From: Acidobacteriaceae bacterium
GTDB taxonomy: Bacteria > Acidobacteriota > Terriglobia > Terriglobales > Acidobacteriaceae
NCBI GenBank assembly: GCA_025462785.1
Contig: JAOAPG010000228.1
Location: forward strand, 1-5,079
Reading direction: 5' to 3'
Length of the DNA stretch: 5,079 nt
Shown here: positions 1-5,079 of the stretch, piece after piece
Layout of the letters: each line of letters opens with the position of its first letter
How positions within the stretch are numbered: the stretch's first letter is position 1
Translations under genes and position numbers: made by a program
Notes under the pieces: generated by a model
Databases searched by the model: none
What the model saw: the letters and a program-made list of their open reading frames with translations, nothing else
Told to the model about the DNA's origin: nothing

Positions 1-567
1 CCGCCTGAAACGTGCCAGGCAAATAAAGATTGACGACTGATATCCCAGTTCTCCCCAACCGCCAAACCGGCGCGCTCGCATAGTAGCTACATCGGCGGCA
101 AATCCCACGCTCAACAAATTGATGTAATGAAGGACACCATCTTTATGAGTGAGCCTCAACACATCACACGGCCGCGAGCGCTTAGCCAGTAAGCTCTCAA
201 TCGCATATTCCACTCCGCGATCTGAAAAATCCCGCAGAAAGGAATTTCCCGTCCCAAGAGGCAAGAAGCCGAGCGAGGGCCGATCCTGTGGATTGTTGGA
301 AAGGTCAGCTCCATGAAAGAGCCCGTTTACGATCTCGTAAGATGTGCCGTCCCCACCCACAGCAATGAATCGCCGGTAACCCTTTCGAAGTGCGTCGCGT
401 ACAAGTTCCGTTCCCTGAGCAGGAGTATTCGTCTCAACAACGTCTACTTCGATGCCACCAGCGCGCAGCCTCTCGAGCGCAGGTCCAACCAGTTTTCGAC
501 ATCGACCGCCACCTGCAGTCGGATTCACGATAGCCAGGTATCCGGCCTTTAGCGTTTCCTCGTTCAC
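1..567 (-). CDS. Diacylglycerol kinase catalytic-domain lipid kinase (partial, C-terminus beyond window)
   Basis: The 189 visible codons encode the N-terminal nucleotide-binding part of a DAGK/YegS/BmrU-type kinase, a family that uses ATP to phosphorylate diacylglycerol, sphingoid bases or related lipid alcohols at the cytoplasmic membrane face. Visible motifs, numbered from the GTG start: an opening strand and glycine turn, AIVNPTAGGGR, at about residues 12-22; the signature GGDGT at 71-75; PLGTGNS at 103-109; and NLLSVGFAADV at 150-160, the start of the second domain. Family members usually have about 300 residues, so roughly a third is missing past base 1. GTG at 567 is chosen because the frame has a TGA at 592-594 and no other start before the first conserved strand; it overlaps the preceding stop as GTGA, suggesting translational coupling to ligase B. 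An oddity is Tyr77 where the family usually has Asn (GGDGT-x-N-E). The true lipid substrate cannot be told; BmrU/YegS-like or sphingosine kinase-like roles are alternatives. Confidence 0.9.
   Translation of the reverse strand, partial: MNEETLKAGYLAIVNPTAGGGRCRKLVGPALERLRAGGIEVDVVETNTPAQGTELVRDALRKGYRRFIAVGGDGTSYEIVNGLFHGADLSNNPQDRPSLGFLPLGTGNSFLRDFSDRGVEYAIESLLAKRSRPCDVLRLTHKDGVLHYINLLSVGFAADVATMRARRFGGWGELGYQSSIFICLARFRR
564..567 (-). other. GTGA stop/start overlap (translational coupling site)
   Basis: The ligase B stop TGA (564-566) and the lipid kinase start GTG (565-567) share bases as GTGA. Such four-base overlaps usually mean that ribosomes ending one gene begin the next. No strong Shine-Dalgarno is seen just upstream, which agrees with re-initiation rather than independent loading. 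Confidence 0.75.
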
Positions 568-2276
568 AGGGAAGTCACTGCCGTGTCCCGGTCAAGTTTT
601 TGTGCGATGTATTCCGCCAGAACGGTGCGTTTGATTTTCATGGAGGCGGTGCGCGGAAAATCCTTGTCCCACAAAACATAGCCGCCGACACGCTTGTAGT
701 CCGCTAGCTTTCGGTTGCGTTCCGCAATTTCATCTTTCACGCCTTGCGTGAAATCCTGGTTCTGTTCCAGGCGCACTACTAGCACCAACATCTCATTGCC
801 CAAGCTCTTCGTAGGCCAAATATAATTCGCCGCGAACACGCAGTATTCTTTTACCGGGATTCCATCGAAAGCTGATTCAATGTCTTCGGGATAAACATTC
901 TTCCCGCCTTCCGTCACAATCATGTTCTTCTTACGGCCGAAAAGTTGCAAATGTCCGTCATTATCGAACCGCCCTAGATCACCCGTAAGCAACCATCCAT
1001 CTACGATGGTTTGCGCTGTCAATTCCGGATCGTCGAGATAATGCGACATCACCGTCTTACTGTTCGCAGCAATTTCCCCGATCCCATCCGAATCAGGATT
1101 CAGCACCCGCAAGTCGACTCCAGGCAGCGGCCTTCCGACAGTGTCCGCCCGAAAAGGCTTCAAATCATTGACCGTAAGCACTGTACCGGCTTCGGTCAGG
1201 CCGTATCCATTCGCGACCGGTACACCCAAGTCATAAAAGAACTGCAGCGTCGATGGTTCCATGAATGCACCGCCCGTAAACATGGCGAGCAGTTCCCCAC
1301 CAAAAGCACGATGAACTTGCGGTAGCAATTTGCGGCTTAGTCGCACGTTGGCTCGTTTTTTCGTGAGCATTTTATTTAGCGTGACCAGCTTTTCAAAAAC
1401 AAAACGCTTGGACGACGGCAACGCTTCAAGTTTCGCTTTAAGTCCACGCTCCAGGTTCTTTAGTACCATCGGCACAAGGCTGACGTAAGTGATTTTGTAT
1501 CGCACGAACGCGTCGCGAACAAACTCCGGCCTCAACGTTCGCAAATGAACAACGCATGCGCCACACACAAAAGGACCGATAAATCCCACCATGAAATCAA
1601 TGGCGTGATTCGTTGGCAAAATGCTCAGATAGCGAACACCCGCCCAGAATGGATAGAGCGATGTCAGTGCCTTGCACTGTTCCAGATAATTTTCATGGGT
1701 GAGAACGCAGCCCTTGGGACGTCCGCCAGTCCCTGAGGAATAAACAATGCAAGCTGTGTCTTGACGTTCTCGCGGCACGAAAAGCGGATCGCCCTTGCGT
1801 CGAAAATCCTCCCAGCGCAGCGCTCCCGCAAGTTCAGCGCCCAACGGAGCTTCCGTGACCAGCACTCTTTGTAGCTTATGATTCGTAAATTCGGGAGACT
1901 GCGAGATCGCTCGCCATAAGTAATATTCGACAACGAGAACTTTAGCTTTGGAATGCGCCAGCAATTGGAGATGTTCCGTGGCGCTCAGCTTGTAATCGAG
2001 AGGAACGAGAACCCCACCAGAATAGAAAATCGCAAAGGCGGAAATCAGCCATTTTGACTGATTTGTCATGATGATCGCCGCGCGATCGCCCGCATTAAAT
2101 TCCGCATCTTGCAACGCACGCGATAGGGGGAGCGCCAATTCTTTGAAATCCGAGTAGGTGAGCCGGGTCTTTTCCTTGTCGCGATCACACTCGATCAGGC
2201 AGGTCTCATTTGGCCAGCGATCAAGCGCATCCCTTAGCGCAGCGCCCAGGCTGCTGTATGAGTCGAGATCAAGCAT
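564..2276 (-). CDS. AMP-binding acyl ligase B (acyl-CoA or acyl-ACP synthetase), complete
   Basis: This 570-residue protein belongs to the ANL adenylating superfamily, which activates a carboxylic acid with ATP to an acyl-adenylate and transfers it to a thiol (CoA or a carrier-protein phosphopantetheine). The phosphate-binding loop is YSSGTGGRPKG at 179-189, the adenine/acyl motif NGYGLTEAG is at 356-364, the ATP-ribose Asp lies in TGD at 431-433, the hinge region is GRKKN at 447-451, and the C-terminal lysine motif is PRTASMKIKR at 541-550 with Lys547 as the likely catalytic lysine. Length and layout fit fatty acyl ligases. The loop has GG where TG is usual, and Met546 replaces the usual Gly before the catalytic lysine. 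ATG at 2276 is the first start after in-frame TGA codons at 2289-2294; no clear Shine-Dalgarno precedes it. The ACP gene lies 105 bases upstream and the lipid kinase overlaps downstream, so loading of that ACP is a reasonable inference; ordinary acyl-CoA formation is the alternative. Confidence 0.93.
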   Translation of the reverse strand: MLDLDSYSSLGAALRDALDRWPNETCLIECDRDKEKTRLTYSDFKELALPLSRALQDAEFNAGDRAAIIMTNQSKWLISAFAIFYSGGVLVPLDYKLSATEHLQLLAHSKAKVLVVEYYLWRAISQSPEFTNHKLQRVLVTEAPLGAELAGALRWEDFRRKGDPLFVPRERQDTACIVYSSGTGGRPKGCVLTHENYLEQCKALTSLYPFWAGVRYLSILPTNHAIDFMVGFIGPFVCGACVVHLRTLRPEFVRDAFVRYKITYVSLVPMVLKNLERGLKAKLEALPSSKRFVFEKLVTLNKMLTKKRANVRLSRKLLPQVHRAFGGELLAMFTGGAFMEPSTLQFFYDLGVPVANGYGLTEAGTVLTVNDLKPFRADTVGRPLPGVDLRVLNPDSDGIGEIAANSKTVMSHYLDDPELTAQTIVDGWLLTGDLGRFDNDGHLQLFGRKKNMIVTEGGKNVYPEDIESAFDGIPVKEYCVFAANYIWPTKSLGNEMLVLVVRLEQNQDFTQGVKDEIAERNRKLADYKRVGGYVLWDKDFPRTASMKIKRTVLAEYIAQKLDRDTAVTSL

Positions 2277-2381
2277 TAAAGGGTTATTTCATCACAGAGA
2301 CGTAAGATGTCGCAGGAAACCTTGTTAATCAGTTCATTACCCAGCTTTCTTGGGATTCCTCAGGTCGTTGGTCAGTTTTTC

Positions 2382-2624
2382 CTAGAGGCGGGATTGTATC
2401 CGCCCAGCTAGCGTTCTAAAGTCCGAAACTCCTTGCAACTCATAATCCGGCAACTCGACATGAAAGTGATTCTCAAGCTTGGTAAGCAGATCAAGCGCCT
2501 GCAAGCTGTCGATCCTGAGAGTTTTAAAAAAGTCTTCATCAGGAGTAAGTTTCTCCCGCGGAACCTTAAAGTGAGCAGACGCGAGATTCATGATCTCGTC
2601 GAGTGTTTGTTCGGATCTTGGCAT
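2382..2624 (-). CDS. Stand-alone acyl carrier protein
   Basis: This 80-residue acidic, helical protein has the length and shape of a type II ACP. The carrier motif is RIDSLQALDLL at 37-47, and Ser40 is the expected attachment point for 4'-phosphopantetheine, placed near the middle as in known ACPs. A helix rich in Leu and Glu follows, then VELPDYELQGVSDFRTLA, which matches the usual loop and last helix. It would carry acyl chains as thioesters in the cytoplasm. The motif (IDSLQAL rather than the DSLDxVE typical of housekeeping fatty-acid AcpP) points to a specialised carrier. Its neighbours are a crotonase (93 bases upstream) and ligase B (105 bases downstream), so one ligase may load it. ATG at 2624 is the first start after an in-frame TGA at 2631-2633; a Shine-Dalgarno-like AGAAGG at 2638-2643 sits 13 bases away, longer than usual. 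A D-alanyl or aminoacyl carrier role is possible but less favoured next to acyl-chain enzymes. Confidence 0.93.
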   Translation of the reverse strand: MPRSEQTLDEIMNLASAHFKVPREKLTPDEDFFKTLRIDSLQALDLLTKLENHFHVELPDYELQGVSDFRTLAGRIQSRL

Positions 2625-2717
2625 AATAATTCAGAAGCCTTCTTAGCAATTCATTCTAAATATGCACGTACTTTGAGCACCGTTCACGTGTTGAGAAAAG
2701 CGTTTCGATCTCACACG
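2625..2717 (-). other. AT-rich gap upstream of the ACP gene
   Basis: This 93-base gap is visibly richer in A and T than the flanking genes. Reading the minus strand, a TAGAAT at 2653-2658 resembles a -10 box, but the hexamer 17 bases upstream (GGTGCT) does not resemble a -35 box. A CACGTG palindrome lies at 2685-2690. No stem followed by a T-run is seen. An internal promoter is possible but not supported strongly enough to call. Confidence 0.25.
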
Positions 2718-3521
2718 TCACGGTAAGTAAGGCTGCGCGTCCGAACTCTCGACGAACTTGCGCAGCCCTTCTTCAACTGCAGGCTGCATGTAGAGTTCGC
2801 AGAACAGGTCAATCTCCATCTTCAAATCATCATACGGAATAGGCTTAATGAACTGCTTCGCCGTCATTGCCGTTTGTCGATCGAACTTTTTGAGCTGGGC
2901 GGCTGTCGCGCGCGCGGCTCTCAAGGATTCACCCTCTCCAACGACTTGACTTACTAACCCAATCTGTTGAGCCTTCGTGGCGTTAAAGCTACGTCCGGTG
3001 AGCAATAGATCCCGCACAACCGCATTGCCCAGATCTCGCTTCAAGCGCGGAATGCCGCCGAACCCAGGAATCAATCCCAGACGCAATTCTGGAAAGCAAA
3101 ATCGCGCCATCTTGTCGGCAATGATCAGATCACATACGAGCGCGAGTTCGAAGCCTCCGCCGAACGTAACCCCGTGCACCGCCGCAATCGTGGTCAGAGA
3201 CGCTCCATCAATAATGTTCATCACGCGATGAGTCCGTTCCAAAAATTCGCGCACACCTTCAACCGCCGACTTTCCATCCATCTCATGCGAACGGCGATAT
3301 AACTCCCGCAAATCGGCGCCCGCAGAAAATCCACACTTCAGCGAACTATAAATAATTGCCGCATGTGCTTCACCTTCGACGGTCTGCAGGGCTGTCGCAA
3401 ACTTCTCAAGATCTTCGAGAGTGACAGAACCGATCTCATTGCAGGGCTCTCGATGGAGCGCGAGTTCAAGCACGCCATCCCGCAATTCCCACGAAAGTGA
3501 CTTTCCTTGAAATTCCTTCAT
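2718..3521 (-). CDS. Enoyl-CoA hydratase/isomerase (crotonase) family protein
   Basis: The 267-residue protein matches the length of single-domain crotonases, cytoplasmic and usually trimer-based enzymes that stabilise a thioester enolate and most often add water across a 2-enoyl-CoA. The oxyanion-hole segments are FSAGADL at 65-71 and VTFGGGFELALVCD at 118-131. Both glutamates used by classical hydratases are present: Glu125 in GGGFE and Glu145 in FPELRLGLIPG, so true hydratase/dehydratase chemistry is plausible rather than a non-hydratase variant. The tail EEGLRKFVES at 250-259 is the usual C-terminal trimerisation helix region. ATG at 3521 is the first start after an in-frame TAA at 3528-3530, with AAGGA at 3525-3529 close before it. 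It sits between an acyl-CoA synthetase and an ACP, so its substrate could be a CoA- or an ACP-bound enoyl chain; the sequence does not decide. Isomerase or hydrolase activity within the same fold remains possible. Confidence 0.92.
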   Translation of the reverse strand: MKEFQGKSLSWELRDGVLELALHREPCNEIGSVTLEDLEKFATALQTVEGEAHAAIIYSSLKCGFSAGADLRELYRRSHEMDGKSAVEGVREFLERTHRVMNIIDGASLTTIAAVHGVTFGGGFELALVCDLIIADKMARFCFPELRLGLIPGFGGIPRLKRDLGNAVVRDLLLTGRSFNATKAQQIGLVSQVVGEGESLRAARATAAQLKKFDRQTAMTAKQFIKPIPYDDLKMEIDLFCELYMQPAVEEGLRKFVESSDAQPYLP

Positions 3522-3524
3522 GAA

Positions 3525-3529
3525 TCCTT
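3525..3529 (-). promoter_or_regulatory. Shine-Dalgarno-like AAGGA before the crotonase gene
   Basis: AAGGA lies three bases before the ATG at 3521. The core matches the ribosome-binding consensus, though the spacing is shorter than the usual five to nine bases. The A's overlap the in-frame TAA that fixes ATG 3521 as the earliest possible start. Confidence 0.45.
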
Positions 3530-3593
3530 ACTTTGTCGCTCCGGACCAGCGTTAGCCAGCGCGGATTCGCTCGTAAATTCCGAGTGTCCTGAT

Positions 3594-5079
3594 TTACGCA
3601 CTCCTCGCCGCCTGATACATTCCTTCCACTTCATCTTTCAAGCGGGCCGCGATCAAGTCTCGCTTCAACTTTCCATTCGCCGTCAGCAACCCATTTTCGA
3701 TCGAGAACGGCTCCTCTTGAATATAAAAGGCACGGACCTGCTTATAGTGAGGCAGGCCCGGATTTACCGCGTCCAATGCTGTCTGCACTTGCTTCGAAGT
3801 CACTTTGCCGGTGACAATTGCCGAAAGGTATCCGCGTCCGTTCCCCATCAATACAACCTGCTGTGCTCCAGAAATACTTTTCAAAACCTCATCTTCGATG
3901 GGCTCGGGAGAAAGCTTGTGCCCCGAACTCAGGATGACCAGATTCTTAATTCGGCCAACGATGCGCCAGTTCCCGGCTGAATCCACCTCGCCCTGATCGC
4001 CCGTGTAAAACCAGCCATCGCGTAATGCTTTGGCGGTTTCCTGCGGACGATTCCAGTATCCCGGGAAAATATTCGGACCCCTGACGACAATCTCTTCGTT
4101 GTCGCCCAATTTCATTTCGAGGCCGCTGATTGCCGGACCGACTCGCCCAGGCACGGCATGCTCTGGATCATCCATCGTGCAGATGCCGGTCGTCTCTGTG
4201 AGGCCATAAACTTGCAGGACCGGAATGCCGAGACTCATAAAGTAAAGCTGAGTCTCCACTGCTAAGGGAGCAGAGCCACTGATCAGAGCCCTTAGGTTAG
4301 GGCCGACCATTTTTTTGCGGATTGCCGGGAACACGATTGCATTTGCAACGGCGAGCCACACAGAATCTCCGACACTCGACTTCCCTGACCTCTTGCTCAG
4401 CCAAGCAGTTTTACCTCGGCCATAAAGAAAAAGCGCGACACCGCCCTTTTGACGGATCTGCTCATCAACAGCCTTCCGCATGCGTTCGAGTAAAGCTGGA
4501 ACATTCAAGAAATAATCGGCTGCTACCGTCGGCATTTCACTGGCGATCTTCGAGAGATCCGTGTTTAACATCACCAAGCCGCCCCGCAGCAAATAGGTGA
4601 ACAGCGCAATACGGGACGCACCAAAAGCAAAAGGAAGATAGTGATAGACGCGGTCTTGACCCGACCGATTATTCACTAGGGTATTGAGCCGACCTGAGGT
4701 ACATGCGAGCATGTGGGTGATATTCCCCACATTCAGAACAACGCCTTTGGCATCACCAGAGGTTCCAGACGTGTAGATGATGGTTACTGCATCTGTCGCG
4801 TTTCCCGCGTTTTTCACATTTTCTGTGAAGGATTGGGCTTCGTCCCCCTTTCCACTCGCGAATACTTCCTCGAACAGAGCACGCCGGGGCGCATCGCTCC
4901 ATTCCTGCACAATGGCATCCCGAAGAGCCGCATCGCCACAACAGAGCAATGCCGGAGACGAGTCCTTCATCATAGTTACGAGTTCCGCGGGAGCTTGTCT
5001 CGCATACAGCGGGACCACAATGATGCCTTCAGCCATCATCGCAAAATCCATTGCCACCCAACGAATGCTGTTGTGGGCG
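3594..5079 (-). CDS. Long-chain acyl-CoA synthetase-like AMP-binding ligase A (partial, N-terminus beyond window)
   Basis: The 494 visible codons form most of an ANL-superfamily ligase that activates a fatty or related acid with ATP and normally forms acyl-CoA. Counting from the codon at 5057: YTSGTSGDAKG at 95-105 is the phosphate loop, LPFAFGASR at 141-149 and the segment to LRALISGSAPL fit the acyl-binding domain, VYGLTETTG at 283-291 is the adenine motif, YTGDQGE at 351-357 holds the ribose-binding Asp, GRIKN at 368-372 is the hinge, and LLTANGKLKR at 457-466 ends with the catalytic lysine (Lys463). The frame is open to base 5079 and the codons before 5057 read AHNSIRW, a family-like segment leading into the conserved VPLY strand, so GTG at 5057 is internal and the true start lies outside. 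Roughly 60-100 residues are missing. The crotonase starts 72 bases downstream. Motifs differ from ligase B throughout, so the two are not recent duplicates. Confidence 0.93.
   Translation of the reverse strand, partial: AHNSIRWVAMDFAMMAEGIIVVPLYARQAPAELVTMMKDSSPALLCCGDAALRDAIVQEWSDAPRRALFEEVFASGKGDEAQSFTENVKNAGNATDAVTIIYTSGTSGDAKGVVLNVGNITHMLACTSGRLNTLVNNRSGQDRVYHYLPFAFGASRIALFTYLLRGGLVMLNTDLSKIASEMPTVAADYFLNVPALLERMRKAVDEQIRQKGGVALFLYGRGKTAWLSKRSGKSSVGDSVWLAVANAIVFPAIRKKMVGPNLRALISGSAPLAVETQLYFMSLGIPVLQVYGLTETTGICTMDDPEHAVPGRVGPAISGLEMKLGDNEEIVVRGPNIFPGYWNRPQETAKALRDGWFYTGDQGEVDSAGNWRIVGRIKNLVILSSGHKLSPEPIEDEVLKSISGAQQVVLMGNGRGYLSAIVTGKVTSKQVQTALDAVNPGLPHYKQVRAFYIQEEPFSIENGLLTANGKLKRDLIAARLKDEVEGMYQAARSA

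Noticed and set aside
313..634. Plus-strand open frames opposite the lipid kinase and the end of ligase B
   Set aside because: The minus strand carries clear kinase and ligase motifs here; the plus-strand products have no recognisable motif and are shadows.
1664..1933. An 89-codon minus-strand open frame inside ligase B
   Set aside because: It overlaps a well-supported gene in another frame, shows no domain, and is rich in Arg, Ser and Cys as expected of an out-of-frame shadow.
2340..2354. Possible terminator hairpin CCCA/TGGG downstream of the ACP gene
   Set aside because: The stem is only four base pairs and is not followed by a T-run on the transcribed strand.
3549..3562. Short direct repeat CCAGCG-CCAGCG in the ligase A/crotonase gap
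   Set aside because: Two six-base copies four bases apart are expected by chance and form neither a terminator hairpin nor an operator with dyad symmetry.
3507..3980. A 157-codon plus-strand open frame across the ligase A/crotonase junction
   Set aside because: It lies opposite the C-terminal part of ligase A, including the catalytic-lysine motif, and its translation resembles no family I know.
5055..5057. GTG as the start codon of ligase A
   Set aside because: The frame stays open to the window edge and the preceding codons read a family-like segment (NSIRW) leading into the conserved core, so GTG is an internal valine and the gene is cut by the window.

Overview
The window is a compact bacterial stretch in which every recognisable gene lies on the minus strand, so transcription runs from base 5079 towards base 1. 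Five genes follow in this order: a long-chain acyl-CoA synthetase-like AMP-binding enzyme (its N-terminus lies beyond base 5079), a crotonase-family enoyl-CoA hydratase/isomerase, a stand-alone acyl carrier protein (ACP), a second complete AMP-binding acyl ligase, and a lipid kinase of the diacylglycerol kinase catalytic family (its C-terminus lies beyond base 1). No RNA gene, mobile element, CRISPR array or large repeat is visible, and no gap between genes exceeds about 105 bases.

Layout: ligase A fills 3594-5079, a 72-base gap follows, the crotonase is 2718-3521, a 93-base AT-rich gap follows, the ACP is 2382-2624, a 105-base gap follows, ligase B is 564-2276, and the kinase starts with GTG at 567, overlapping the ligase B stop codon by four bases (GTGA). 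No gap contains a convincing terminator, so one transcript is plausible, though an internal start in the 93- or 105-base gap cannot be excluded.

Together the genes look like an acyl-chain activation and lipid-building module. Two adenylating enzymes could activate free fatty or other carboxylic acids, the ACP (Asp-Ser-Leu carrier site) could hold one activated chain, the crotonase could hydrate, dehydrate or isomerise an enoyl thioester, and the lipid kinase could phosphorylate a diacylglycerol-like or other lipid alcohol. That joint pathway is inference. The individual family assignments rest on motifs read directly in the sequence. No ketosynthase, ketoreductase, thioesterase or acyltransferase lies inside the window, so the ACP's partners must be the ligases here or enzymes outside.

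The organism is a bacterium of moderate GC content. The clustering of single-domain ACP, AMP-ligases, crotonase and lipid kinase would suit an environmental lineage such as Acidobacteria, but this is a guess from gene style and not something the window proves.
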